Origin: Anagrus nilaparvatae
Lineage: Eukaryota > Arthropoda > Insecta > Hymenoptera > Mymaridae
Direction: 5' to 3'
DNA length: 64,000 nucleotides
Assembly (NCBI GenBank): GCA_022575985.1
Contig: JAKSXM010000266.1
Span: 434,001-498,000 of the forward strand
The position numbers were made by a program, and so were the translations under genes. A model generated the notes under the pieces. It did not search any database. It was not told where the DNA came from and saw only the letters and a list, made by a program, of their open reading frames with translations. Shown here in pieces: positions 22,236-35,200 of the stretch (its first letter is position 1; every line of letters starts with the position of its first letter).

Positions 22236-24245
22236 GTATTAATTATACTCATTATATAGATTTTATAAAGAAGTATATTAGGAATATTATAATAGAATAT
22301 TATTAATTTATGTTCTACATATTAAAATCTCATCAAAAAAAGATAAGCCAAAAAATATTTTAATGCTGCAATTAGACATAGATTCCCGTGAGTAATTTTT
22401 GTAATTAAAATTTGTGATTATCTGCCATTAAAGCTAAGTTTTCAGATATTCTAACATAAACATCAAAAATTGATATTTTTTGATATTTCAAAAAGATCTG
22501 TTAATTTCTTTTCTCGACAGCAAAACAAGTTATAAAAGTGATAATCAAAGTTCACGCTCTCGGTTCGCTTAGGTTTTCTTTACTGAATAACGTTTAAACC
22601 ATTTTCATAAACTAAAATTTACTTTCCAAGTCAAAAACTATTTATAGCTTCAAATTGCAGGATTTATTTGAGACAGTTTTTATTGGTTTTTGACATATAA
22701 TTTGAAATTTAGTAGATTAAAATGATTTTTTTTCTTGACGAAATGCGTAATCAGGAAAAAATTAATCTATTTAAAAGAAAATATATTACACGATGAAAAT
22801 ATTGTATATTTTAAGTTCAAAAATAAGCTTTTTTTTATTAAAATTTCAATATTTGTTAAAAAGTATTGATAAAATCCTAAGACACGTTTTTGGTTTAATT
22901 TATATCTAAATTTTATATAATGAATAGTTTTTCTGTCTTCTTTTATGTAAAAATATAAAATATTAAATAAATATTTTAAAATTAAAAAAAAAGTCTTTGG
23001 TAAAGTATTACTATATTCAATGATTTAGTTCACAACTCTCTTATCAATTACTTATAAATGTGCGTAATATAAAAATTGAATGTAAGCCTTTCTTCAAACA
23101 GCGAGTTAACAAAATAAGTAATAATTTTCAAATTAAAAAAATTAATATTTTGTTACTTTTGAAAAAATAAATAATTCAAGATCCAAAAAAGCACAGACTT
23201 AATAAAAAATTATTGTATATATAATTTTTTGGAACTTGTAATATTTTTAAGATTTAAGTAGAATTATACAACTAAGCAAAAAAGATACAACAAATTTTAT
23301 TTATAAATATTTTCTCTTATGCAATTTAAAAATAAAGATTTTACATCTTTCTAAATAATAAATTAATATTTTTTGAAACTTTGCTAAAATATAATAAAAA
23401 TAAAATATTCCAATAATATATAAATGTTCTACAACAAATGAATGATTTTTTAAAAACTTATTTACAAAAATTTTAACCAACAGATTCATCTATATATTTT
23501 TAAGCACACTTTTTTGTTTCATGAGTTTAATACACATAAGGCTAATTGATGGAATATAAAATTATCAAAACAATAAAATAGAATAGCTACAAATATTTAA
23601 AATTGTATAATACAAACCTTCAAGCTTAAATGCATATGTGCTGATAATAAATTAATATAAATACTTTAAATTTCATAGCAAAAATTTAAATTAATTAATA
23701 ACTGCGATTTAATAATAATGAATATGTAATTATAAATATACAAATTAAAAAAGAATTCAAATAAATGCTGTTTTAAAAAAGAATAAATTGCTATATGTTT
23801 GTATATGATAAAAAATTAACTATTTCTAAACGCTTTTGAATTATTATATGTGGATTTAGTTGAGTATTAAGAAATGGTCCAAATAAACTCAAATAACCAG
23901 AAACTAGGCTCAAAATTTTAGCTTCATTTTAGGATTCCTTAGGATAATTTGAGCCGCTTTTCTAATTTTTTTATAATGTATTTAAAACTTTTGTTTATTT
24001 TCCGAAAAAAATAGCTAATAAGATAAGCAAACAATGTGCATGGAGAACGAAGAAATATAATTCCATGCCCATACTGAACGTTATGAACTAAAACTTATTC
24101 TTCCATCATCCTTTTTACACCATCTTTATCAATTTTACCCTTGATATGTATTCAATTAAAATATACAATTTTTTTAAACAAAACAAAATGATTTGATAAT
24201 GAATTTCTAGCAACACTTTTTTAAGATTTTATCATAATTTGTCTG
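22236..24245. other. AT-rich intron or intergenic stretch
   Basis: I looked for the next DUF389 exon, whose conserved part should contain a glycine-rich SLVGVAISASLLPP-like segment, and did not find it. There are no other genes. Confidence 0.4.
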
Positions 24246-25123
24246 TGTTACGTCTAAGGTGGTTTAATTTATTTATTTACTGAATTCTGAATTATTACTA
24301 GACTTTACTGTTTATATGCATGCAAATTACTACAATTGACTTTATGACATATCACAGAAACACGATATCAAGACCTTTTTACCTTGGCTTTTATCCAGAC
24401 TCTGAAGGGTGGGAAAGGTTGTAAGTTCAATTAAAGATTTCAATTAAAGAAGACTGAGTAGTAGCTAAAAGCTTGATTTATTTATATAAAAGTAATTGAT
24501 ATTGTTTATAATTGAATATGTTATAATTAGTTTAAATAAAGAGTTGAATGTTAGAAAAGTTACTAAATATTAAGTCTTACAATGTACTTATAATTTGAGC
24601 CATTTTCCAAAACCAATCTTGATTTTCTGCACAGTAAGTGTGGTTTGCGTCTATTCGACCTTGACACGAAAATACGTAATGTACAACTTGAGGCCCAAAA
24701 CTAGAAGCAAGTGCAGCTGAGAATCAACCAGAGACTACATTTTGAATACAAGTTAACACTCCACCCGTATTAAAGCCGAAACTAAGAGTGTGGATCCTTC
24801 AAAATCCGCGAGTATATATAGTGAGGGGAGAATTTGACAAATCCTCAATTTCTTTTCCTAAACTTTGTATGGAGGAAGCTAGCATCCTCGCAATCGCTTA
24901 AGAGGGCCAACGCCCAAAGTCAGAAACCTGGTTGGATCTTTACGAATTCTTAGAATTGGAGAAAGTGGTAACTGCTCATTAGCAGATTACCCAAGCTTTC
25001 AAGTTTTTTCCTTTTCTTCATTTGTAATCGAGTCCCATTAAATATCTGTAACATGAATCACACTTGATTCTTTTTATTTAAATATTGCGCCCTTTATTTG
25101 GGCCAATATGCCATTACGTTACA
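24246..25123 (+). mobile_element. Probable solo LTR
   Basis: It starts TGTTACGTCTAAGG and ends ATTACGTTACA, with inverted TGTTACG/CGTTACA-like tips. Inside are a TATA box (gcgagtatatatagtgagg, about 24806-24824) and a GC-richer leader. Possible target duplication is tctg/cctg (one mismatch). No internal element or second LTR is nearby. Confidence 0.6.
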
Positions 25124-26099
25124 CCTGTGTGCAAAATCAACTTTCCTTACAAAAAAATTTTTTACAAGACTTAAATGTCTTACTTGATGTGAAATTCTTT
25201 CATAGTGAAAAAAAACAGGAGATTTGACTTTATTTAGTTATAGATAACTTTTAAAACAATTTGTAGTAGGATTTATGTAACAGATTTTAAATTTAAAATT
25301 ATGCATGTCACCTGAATTAAAAATATGCAATTTATAAATAGTCCACTATGATTTTAATTACGAAAAAACGCTTGCATAAAACAAATAAATTTTCTTTATT
25401 GTCAGTAGATCCAATATTAAATTTATGATTCAATGTTATTTTAATCAATCAAAAATTTATAATTAAAAAAATATGTATAATATAGATTTTTAGTATATTT
25501 ATTTTACGTCAATTTATTTGTATTTAAAATCCTATATATATTAAAATGAAATAATTGAAAAATTTTATTATTTTCGATTTTACTCAATATCCATTTATGA
25601 AGAATTGTATGAACGAAAATACATGAAATTGGTTTTAAATTAATCCTTGAAGAAAAACCCCCAGACGATTTTTTTATTTCTAAAAAATAATTAAATGATT
25701 CGGAGAAATCAATCTCAGAAGTTAGTGATCGAAAAGGTAAAAAATTATATTTTTTTTTCACTAAAACTGATTTTTCTCAGGATTTAAGAGGTCTTTTGAA
25801 ACAAACTCTAGTGCAAATTATTCCTTGGAAAAAATGCTATCGATTTGTTATTATTTTTTTTTTTAATTAGAGCTCACCGTTTCGAGTTAGAACTGTTTAT
25901 AGCAAAGAAGTCGAAAATTTAAAAACCTAAAAAGTGGTAATTTTCATCACTTCATATCTTAAAATGGATTGTATCAAAATGTAAAAACCCAATTGCATTC
26001 TATTTAATAAACGATTTTCTAAAGGAACTTTTTTTGGTTTTTTATTTAATGCATTCATTGAAGAGAAATAGCTAAAAAACTATTTTTAACCATTTCTAT
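25124..26099. other. AT-rich stretch before the satellite
   Basis: No coding frame is supported; a short minus-strand frame at 25504-25761 shows no recognisable motif. Confidence 0.4.
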
Positions 26100-26583
26100 G
26101 TTTTTTTATTTTTTCATACATAGGACAGCCGACATCTAAAATATTTTTTTTTTATATATTCATACATTTTCTCACAACTATGACTGCCGACATCCAAATT
26201 TTCTGTTTTTAATTATTATTTTATTTTTTATATTTTCATAATTAGAACAGACGACACCTAAAATACTTTTTTGCTCATACATAGGACAGCCGACATCCAA
26301 ATTCTTTTTTTTCTTTTTGATAGTTTCATAAATAGGACAGCCGACATCCAAATTATTATTTTTTTTTATAGTTTCAAAATTAGGACAGCCGACATCTAAA
26401 ATATTTTTTTCTCATACATAGGATAGCCGACATCCAAATTAATATTTTTTTTTGATTTTTTCATAATTAAGACAACCGACATCTAAAATATTTTTTGCTC
26501 ATACATAGGACAGCCGACATCGAATTATTTTTTTTTTTTGATATTTTCATAATTAGGACAGCCGACATCTAAAATATTTTTTT

Positions 26584-26786
26584 GCCCTCCCGGGCGTAAA
26601 ACTCGTGTGTAAAGAATTTTCTGAACTCGTTTTACGCCTCGGTGGGCAAAAAATAGTGTAAGCATCATGGGCGAAATACTTTAGACACGAGCGTGAACAC
26701 ATGTCACTCGTGCCCGGCTTCGCCGAGCACTCGTGCTAGTGCTCACGCTAGTGCCGAAACTTTTACGCCCTTGATACTTAATATAC
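26584..26786 (+). mobile_element. GC-rich palindromic element, copy 1
   Basis: About 200 bp inside the satellite begin gccctcccgggcgtaaaact and end ttacgcccttgatacttaat. It has inverted GGGCGTAAAA ends and internal inverted motifs (gcccggcttcgccgagcac, actcgtgctagtgctcacgc). It is CpG-rich in AT-rich DNA. Satellite copies abut both sides. Confidence 0.75.
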
Positions 26787-28343
26787 TATTTTCTCATACA
26801 TAGGACAGCCGACATCCAAATTAATATTTTTTTTTGATTTTTTAATAATTAGGACAATCGACATCTAAAATATTTTTTTTTTTTTATAGTTTCATAACTA
26901 GGACAGCCGACATCCAAATTACTATTTTTTTTTTATAGTTTCATAATTAGGACAGCCGACATACAAATTACTATTTTTTTTTGATAGGTTCATAATTAGG
27001 ACAGACGATATCCAAATTACTATTTTTTTTTTGATAGTTTCATAACTAGGACAGCCAACATCCAAATTACTATTTTTTTTATAGTTTCATAATTAGGACA
27101 GCCGACATCTAAAATATTTTTTTCTCAAACATAGGACAGCCGACATCCAAATTATTTTTTTTTTTTTATAGTTTCATAACTAGGACAGCCGACATCCAAA
27201 TTATTATTATATTATTGATTATTGATTATTGATTTTTTCATACATAGGACAGCCGACATACATTTTTTTTTTTTTGATAGTTTCATAATTAGGACAGCAG
27301 ACATCTAAAATGTTTTTTTCTCATACATAGGACAGTCGCCATCCAAAATAATATTTTTTTTTGATTTTTTCATACATAGGACAGCGGACATCCAAATTAT
27401 TATTATTTTATTGATTTTTTATATTAAAATTACTATTTTTTTTTTATAGTTTCATAACTAGGGCAGCCGACATCCAAATTACTATTTTTTTTTTATAGTT
27501 TCATAATTAGGACAGCCGAAATCTAAAATATTTTTTTCTCATACATAAGACAGCCGACATCCAAATTAAGATTTTTTTTGTATTTTTTAATAATCAGGAT
27601 AACCGACATCTAAAATATATTTTGCTCATACATAGAACAGCCGACATCCAAATTATTTTTTTTTTTTTTATAGTTTCATAACTAGGACAGCCGACATACA
27701 AATTATTATTATTTTATTGATTTCTTCATACATAGGACAGCGGACATCCAAATTATTATTATTTTATTGATTTTTTCATACATAGGACAGCCGACATCGA
27801 AATTATTTTTTTTTTTGATAGTTTCATAATTAGGACAGACGACATCTAAAAGGTTTTTTCATACATAGGACAGCCGACATCCAAATTATTATTATATTAT
27901 TGATTTTTTCATACATAGGACAGCCGACATACATTTTTTTTTTGGATACTTTCCTAATTAGGACAGCCGACATCTAAAATGTTTTTTTTTTTATAGTTTC
28001 ATAACTAGGGCAGCCGACATCCAAATTACTATTTTTTTTTTATAGTTTCATAATTAGGACAGCCGACATCTAAAATATTTTTTTCTCATACATAAGACAG
28101 CTGACATCCAAATTAATATTTTTTTTGTATTTTCTAATAATTAGGACAACCGACATCTAAAATATATTTTGCTCATACATAGAACAGCCGACATCCAAAT
28201 TATTTTTTTTTTTTTTATAGTTTCATAACTAGGACAACCGACATACAAATTATTATTATTTTATTGATTTTTTCATACATAGGACAGCCGACATACATTT
28301 TTTTTTTTTGATAGTTTCATAATTAGGACAGCCGACATCTAAT

Positions 28344-28550
28344 AGTATATTAAGTATCAAGGGCGTAAAAGTTTTGGCACTAGCGTGAGCACTAGCACGA
28401 GTGCTCGGCGAAGCCGGGCACGAGTGATATGTGTTCACGCTCGTGTCTAAAGTATTTCGCCCATGGTGCTTACACTATTTTTTGCCCACCTAGGCGTAGA
28501 ACGAGTTCAGAAAATTCTTTACGCACGAGTTTTACGCCCGGGAGGGCAAA
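28344..28550 (-). mobile_element. GC-rich palindromic element, copy 2 (inverted)
   Basis: This is an inverted copy of 26584-26786 that differs at only a handful of bases over about 205 bp, including the flanking agtatattaagtatcaagg. The two copies lie in opposite orientation about 1.56 kb apart with satellite between them. Confidence 0.8.
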
Positions 28551-29345
28551 AAATATTTTTTTCTCATACATAGGACAGTCGCCATCCAAAATAATATTTT
28601 TTTTTTATTTCTTCATACATAGGACAGCGGACATCCAAATTATTATTATTTTATTGATTTTTTCATACATAGGACAGCCGACATCGAAATTATTTTTTTT
28701 TTTGATAGTTTCATAATTAGGACAGCCGACATCTAAAATATTTTTTTCTCATACATAGGACAGCCGAAATCCAAATTACTATTTTTTTTTTGATAGTTTC
28801 ATAACTAGGACATCCAACATCCAAATTACTATTTTTTTTTAAAGTTTCATAATTAGGACAGCCGACATCTAAAATATTTTTTTCTCATACATAAGACACC
28901 CGACATCCAAATTAATATTATTTCTTTGATTTTTTCATAATTAGGACAACGGACATCCAAAATAATTTTTGTTCATACATAGGACAGCCGACATCCAAAT
29001 TATTTTTTTTATTTTAATAGTTTCATAATTAGGATAGCCGACATCCAAATTATTATTTTTTTTTTATAGTTTCATAATTAGGACAGCCGACATCCAAATT
29101 ATTTTTTTTTTTTTGATAGTTTCATAATTAGGACAACGGAAATCGAAAAGATTTTTTACTCATACATAGGACAGCTGACATCAAAATTATTATTATTTTC
29201 TTAATTTTTTTAAAATTAAGACAACTGACATCTAAAATATTCTTTGCTCATACAGAGGGCAACCGACATTCAATATATTATTTTTTTTTTATAGTTTCAT
29301 AAATAGGACAGCCAATATCTATATTTTATTATTTTGTTTCTTTGA

Positions 29346-30340
29346 TACATAAAACTGCCAACAATATAAATTCAAATTTTAATAATTATATCAAATCCTA
29401 AACTACCAATATGAATATTACTATTGGATAATAATTTTCATACATAACTTTAATGTTGCTGTTTCCACACAACCCTAGAGGTAAACAACTAGTGCATTTT
29501 TTTTAAAGTGGTATCCCCAGTAGGTATATTCCACTAATAACTATTATACCAATAACAACAAAATAAATTATATAACATTAAAAAATTTAAAAAAATTTGA
29601 TAAAATTTTGAAAAAAAAAATACTGAATTTCTATATAAGAATTCATAACAATATTTTGTAAATACTCTCTTATATATAATTTATAAGAATATATATTATA
29701 GAGCGCATCATATATATAAATCATTATATAATTTACATATAGAGCAAACATATATAAATAAAAAGCGCATCATATTTAAAAGTACATAATAGATTATTTT
29801 TTAATAGAGCTGCATTAGTTTTATATACAATAAACAGCGCATCATATTATAAAATATCTATTTATACTAAAAAATAAAGCAGCTATGAATTACAATTAGA
29901 ATTACAATTACAATTCTAATTACATTAACGAATAACGGTAGAGGTAAAACTATAAAGAATTTTTTTATATAATTAATTTTTTTATATTAATTTTTTTATT
30001 TTTTTAAAATTTTTTTAGATTTTCAAAATTTTTTTATATTTTTATATGTCACATGCAAATATAAATTATATTATATTCTCAATTGAAAATGAATAAAAAT
30101 GACATATTCATTTATTTTTTTATTTTTCTTGTTTTATACATATATATATATATAGATAAATCTCATATAGAAAATACTAAATAAATTATAATATATAAAT
30201 AACCAACAAAATAATATAAAAGATTTAAATATTAATATTATTATTATTGTTTTTATTATATACTTAATATCTACATCTAGACTCCCACATAACTATATAA
30301 TCTATTAAAATAATTTAATCAATGACAATTTTATATTTAT
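29346..30340. other. AT-rich region downstream of the Helitron helicase
   Basis: No gene was found. It is presumably the 3' non-coding part of the Helitron, ending at the candidate terminus near 29489. Confidence 0.45.
29489..29535 (-). terminator. Candidate Helitron 3' terminus
   Basis: On the minus strand a stem (AGTGG at 29531-29535 with CCACT at 29507-29511, extended by AT pairs) is followed by a short A-rich spacer and CTAG (29489-29492), then T. Helitrons end with a short hairpin, then CTRR, and insert before T. The 14-nt spacer is slightly long and the stem is only 5 bp plus mismatched pairs, so this is tentative. Confidence 0.35.
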
Positions 30341-32296
30341 TTACAATACTTCATGAAATACAATATTTTTTGTATATAATAGTTTTATTATTTCTTTCCT
30401 ACTAATAGTCTTTCTTTTCTTATTTTCTGTATCTCTCAAGAACCGTGACTCATTGGATAACAATATTTTTAAATTATTATGATACCTAGTTCGGGACAAA
30501 GCTACGTATAATTGTCCATGGCTAAAAACTGGACTTGATAAATAAATACCTACTTTATTAAAAGATTGACCCTGCGATTTATTGATGGTAATTGAACAAC
30601 CTAATCGCACTGGAAATTGCCTACGTATCATATTAATTGGAACTTCTTCTAAATTTGGCTTTAAATCAATACGCGGTAACAATATTATTTCATTACGTCG
30701 ATTACCTGATAATACTCTACCTTCAATTACATAATTTCGCATACTAACTATCTGCAAACGAGTACCATTACACAAGCCATTTTTAACATTCATATTACGT
30801 AACAGTATAACAATCATACCTATTTTTAAATCCAATCTATGTAATGGCAAACCATTGGGTACCAATGAATTCAAAAATTCAATAGGAATGAAATGATAAG
30901 TATCTGAACAATCATTAACATCAATGGAATAAACACTTAAAAAAGTTCTTTTCTCTCCATTTAATTTATTCAAAATATCTGCATTGATTGTAATAACATC
31001 ATCATTAGTTAAAGCCAATATGATACTGTTACTAAACTCTGGATCAAAACAATTAATTGTTTCTCCAAAAATTTCATCAATTAGATTCCCATTAGAAACA
31101 TTATTTTTAGGAATAGGTATCAAATTATTAGTTTCTTCAAACTCTGTTTCATATACACCATTACCTACATTCATGCATAATTTTTCAAATTGATTATTTG
31201 TATTAACAAGTCTTAAATTTTTAGTTAATTGTAAGTGTTCAAATTCTGACCACAATTTACTACTCTTAACGCAAGCTTTAATTATATCACTACGGGTACC
31301 ATGCTTAATTATTGGTAATGTTTGCCTAAAATCACCTGCAAGTATCACATACTTATCACCAAATAATTTATTGTTGCTACATATATCTTGTAAACAACGA
31401 CTTACACCTTCGAATGCATTTTTCGGTACCATAGATATTTCGTCCCAAATAATAACATCAACATTCCTTAAATAATCAGCATATTCAGAACTTGCATTAA
31501 TATTACATACTGTTTCATGTGTTATGATCAAGGGTAATTTAAAACATATATGTGCTGTTTCACCATTTGGTAATAAATTAGCAGCAATTCCAGTCCAAGC
31601 AACACAAACAAATTTTATTCCATTTTTTTGTAATTTCTTAATTAAGGTATTCAATACAAAACTTTTACCAGTACCTCCTGGACCATCTATAAAAACTAAT
31701 TTATTTCCTACATTGTGAAATATTGAAGAATTTAAATAATCATATACATTTTTTTGCTCAATTGATAAACTATTCAACATTAAATTAAATGAATCTTCAT
31801 TAAATGATTCATTTTGACTATTTTTATCAGAAGTATTACCATTTTCTATATTTATACCAAATTTATCTAAAGTTAATCCATGCGTTATTAAAATTGAATT
31901 TATTGTTTCTATAGCACGATATTCGGCAACTTTAGGATCCAAACAGGGTAATAAAAAATGTTCTTTATATTTTTTATATAAATCTAATGCATTAATAGGT
32001 AAATGAAATACTAATATATAAGCAAATAATTCGCATAAAGCATGTGGAAATTTATATTGAACAGCTTCAGCCAAACATTTATCCCATTCATCATCAGGTG
32101 ATACAATATTCAGAACTCGTGCTGTCTCTAAATAAGAATCATAAGTTATGCCATTTACAGTTCTTAAGTCAGCAAATGATATTGCACCTTTCACATGTAA
32201 CAAAAGCATTCTTAAATAGTATCGTTCAATATCCTTTGGATTAACAAAATACATTCTTGGAATGATTCCTTTTTTAATTTTTTTCGAGAATTCCAT
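30341..32296 (-). CDS. Helitron helicase part (Pif1-like SF1B)
   Basis: This 651-codon uninterrupted frame is the C-terminal half of a Helitron RepHel protein. Landmarks are FIDGPGGTGKSF (Walker A, about residue 205), VIIWDEISM (Walker B, about 283), AGDFRQTLPII (about 323), SITINKSQGQSF (about 578) and QLYVALSRTR (about 600). This motif series is that of Pif1 helicases. It would unwind DNA during rolling-circle transposition. The first ATG (32294-32296) probably is not the true start: residues before GIIPRMYF belong to the other frame, and the N-terminal PRMYFVNPKD then ERYYLRMLLL segment normally follows the Rep region directly. No inactivating mutation was seen. Confidence 0.9.
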   Translation of the reverse strand: MEFSKKIKKGIIPRMYFVNPKDIERYYLRMLLLHVKGAISFADLRTVNGITYDSYLETARVLNIVSPDDEWDKCLAEAVQYKFPHALCELFAYILVFHLPINALDLYKKYKEHFLLPCLDPKVAEYRAIETINSILITHGLTLDKFGINIENGNTSDKNSQNESFNEDSFNLMLNSLSIEQKNVYDYLNSSIFHNVGNKLVFIDGPGGTGKSFVLNTLIKKLQKNGIKFVCVAWTGIAANLLPNGETAHICFKLPLIITHETVCNINASSEYADYLRNVDVIIWDEISMVPKNAFEGVSRCLQDICSNNKLFGDKYVILAGDFRQTLPIIKHGTRSDIIKACVKSSKLWSEFEHLQLTKNLRLVNTNNQFEKLCMNVGNGVYETEFEETNNLIPIPKNNVSNGNLIDEIFGETINCFDPEFSNSIILALTNDDVITINADILNKLNGEKRTFLSVYSIDVNDCSDTYHFIPIEFLNSLVPNGLPLHRLDLKIGMIVILLRNMNVKNGLCNGTRLQIVSMRNYVIEGRVLSGNRRNEIILLPRIDLKPNLEEVPINMIRRQFPVRLGCSITINKSQGQSFNKVGIYLSSPVFSHGQLYVALSRTRYHNNLKILLSNESRFLRDTENKKRKTISRKEIIKLLYTKNIVFHEVL

Positions 32297-35200
32297 TGTC
32301 TACTATTTTTATGAAAGACATAATGATGTGGTATTTCTGTATACAAATATTTACGAGCATTTACATCATGTTGATTTAAGGTAAACCAAGCAGTTAAAGT
32401 TGTCTCAAATTTACTGGTATTTAAATTTACAAGACTTTCTTCATTAAAATAAACTTGCTGCTCATTTTCTAAATGAACTGCTAACCTATACACACAATGT
32501 GACATTTCGTTTAGCTTATACTCATACAATCGATACATTGCTTCAGGCGGACATAAATAACGTGTTGATAAATATTGATTAATTTCATCATAAGCAATAT
32601 CATTTTTATCCTGATTTTCATTTTGAATCAAATTATCATTATTAACAAATGAAGTAGTATTACTTAATCCAATCATAGTCTTATCAGAACCTTTCATAAT
32701 ATATTTAAATAAATATTTAATAGACTTTATAGTACAACAAATTTCAACATTAATATGGCATTGAAATTTTAGTAATAAATATGGATTGTATGGTACAACA
32801 TATCTATTATCCGCAATTTTTGGATTCTTAGATTTAGAACTACATATTATTTGTCTTCCATTAAAACGTCGACGATAAATAGGATAACCATTATTATCAT
32901 TATAATTTGTTTCTTCACAAAATTCTTTAGGAAAATTTTTAATACATTTATTATTTTCCATACAAGGTGAATTTTTATTTTGTTCATTACAAGGTCCATG
33001 TATCATGTGCTGTTTAACTAATTGATATAATTTTGGATATAACTCTTTATCTGGTATTTCCGCTGATATTATTCCGTTAACTTGTATAGCATTTCTAATT
33101 TTGTGTGCATCTATCAAATAAATTAGTAAATGTATATGAGGTAAACCACGCTTTTGAAACTCTATTACATATACATATGCTACAACACAGCCAAATAATT
33201 GATTATCAATTATTTCAATTTTCAAAAATTTAACTTTTTCATGAAATACTTTTGCTACTAAATCTGGACGATCCATTGCAGTTTCATTAGGACGCAAATT
33301 ATTCTGTATTTCATCCCAATTAGGATTTGAAGTCATAGTTATAAATAAATCAGGCTTTCCGTAATACTGCATCATGGCCAAAGCATCTAACATTTTTTCC
33401 TTCATTGCCCGAGGGCCTGTATTAAACGATGACGGTAATATAACCATTTTACCTATTTTTTGACGATCCCCATCGCATTTATTATGTAAATAATCCATTA
33501 ATCCTTGGTATAATTCAGTTCTTAAATTTGATTGATTTTTTCGAATATAACCTAAGCGACATTTCTCCAGTTTAGTAAATGCATCAACAACAAATTGTTG
33601 AGTTAATTTCTTTAAATTTAAACAAGGATTAAAATTCCCTCTAATTTGAAATAAATATGAATAATATTGTAAAGTTGTAATAGGTCGTATATGATTGGAA
33701 TTTGTACTAAACATATTGATATGCCATCCTGTATCACCATTAGGAAACATAAGAGGATATACCATTGGATCAATATTTTCATTAACTGGTGATAAACTAA
33801 CTGGTTTATTATTTTTAGAATAAATGCAAACATCATTTGGTAAAATGTTATCATCATCATCAACAATATAAACCGCGGCTACTTCATTACATGCTTTCAC
33901 AATATTACTATCATTTAAAACATTCGTTGGATTACGAGTAAGAAATAATTTTATATCTGTAGAATTTACACCCAATCGAAGTCGTTTTCTAGATTCTTTA
34001 GCTTCTAAATCTTTCATCATTTTAAAAGCTTTATAATAGGGATTAATTTGATTTAAAATATTGTCTATAAATTCTATAACATCAGAAGAGAGTTCAAATC
34101 TATCATTTTGATTACATCTTAATTTTTTTGATAACTCATTATCTATAATATAGAGTTGACCAAATTTACTTACTTCATTTTCATTAGAATGCAAAGAATA
34201 GACATTGTGATAAACTTGTCCACAAATTCGAAATACTACCGGACCTTTCCCTTTTATCTTATCAAATTTTACGCCAAAACTGGCAAAAGCAAAGGCATTA
34301 TTATACTCACGTAAATTATTACGATAAAATGCACTTTCTTCATTATCATTATCTAACATTTTTAATAAACTATCAGGATATTGCGAAGTAACAGGTAATA
34401 ATACCTTTCCATTGTGACAACAAGCTGAAAACATTTTTAATTGATTAAACTCAGAAATAAAATGTTTAGCACCACAATAAGAACATAGAACATTCATTTC
34501 TCCTAAGAAATGAGGAATTATTTCGTCTTCTTTAAATATAATATCACTAATATATGCCTTATGTTGTATGGATGATAATGATATATAATTATATATACTT
34601 TCCTTGCTATTAATTTCTTCAATTATTTGATAAGAATTTAATAAGTTTTCATAATTATTTATTTGACATAATAATTCTTCATTATTAACACATATATTTT
34701 CAAGATTAGTAGTAATTTTCTTTAATTCTTTATTTTTATCATTCCGTTCTATATATGATTTTTTTTGCTTCAATTTTTTATCAGATATCTTTTGTAGTTT
34801 TTTTTTTTTATATTTTTTAATTTTGTCGATATCATGTGTAACTGTGTTCTGTGGAATTTCCTTACTCGTAGAAGCCTGTAGAAAGTAATTACTACTATAT
34901 AATTTTTTTTTAATTATATTGGCTTTTTTTTTAATTAAGAAATTGGAAAATGTATTATCACTATCATGAATATCGTTAAAACCAATAAAAAAATCATCTA
35001 CAAAATATTTGTAACTTTCATTATTTAGTACAAATAACTTAGCCTCGATCTCTTTAAAATTTAAATGATTTTCAAAATTGTCATAAGTTAAATCTAGATG
35101 TAATTTTTCATTTAATTTATTATTCGGTATATTTAAAATATAAGAATAATTTTGTTTTCTATTAATTACATTAGATAATTCATTATTTTTCATTGTAGTA

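Larger units (their letters stand above)
26100..29345. repeat. T-rich satellite with conserved core aggacagccgacatc
   Basis: The core cataggacagccgacatcc is repeated dozens of times at roughly 40-60 bp spacing. It is joined by variable T runs and linkers of two alternating kinds (tttttctcatacataggac and gatagtttcataattagg). Larger higher-order segments recur, for example around 27430-27700 and 28000-28260. There is no coding potential. The array is interrupted by two inverted GC-rich elements, and copies decay at its right edge. Confidence 0.9.

Noticed and set aside
22057..22242. Stand-alone 61-residue membrane protein starting at 22057
   Set aside because: The frame is an exon: it continues upstream to an AG acceptor in phase with the DUF389-type exon at 11588.
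28256..28716. Small ORFs in the satellite and its GC-rich element
   Set aside because: They follow repeat units, exist on both strands and have no motifs.
26100..29345. CRISPR-like array of short repeats
   Set aside because: The linkers between cores are poly-T and themselves repeated, unit length drifts, there are no cas genes, and the genome is eukaryotic.
30341..32296. Host PIF1 helicase gene
   Set aside because: The frame joins a Rep HUH/Tyr nuclease immediately upstream, which is specific to Helitrons.
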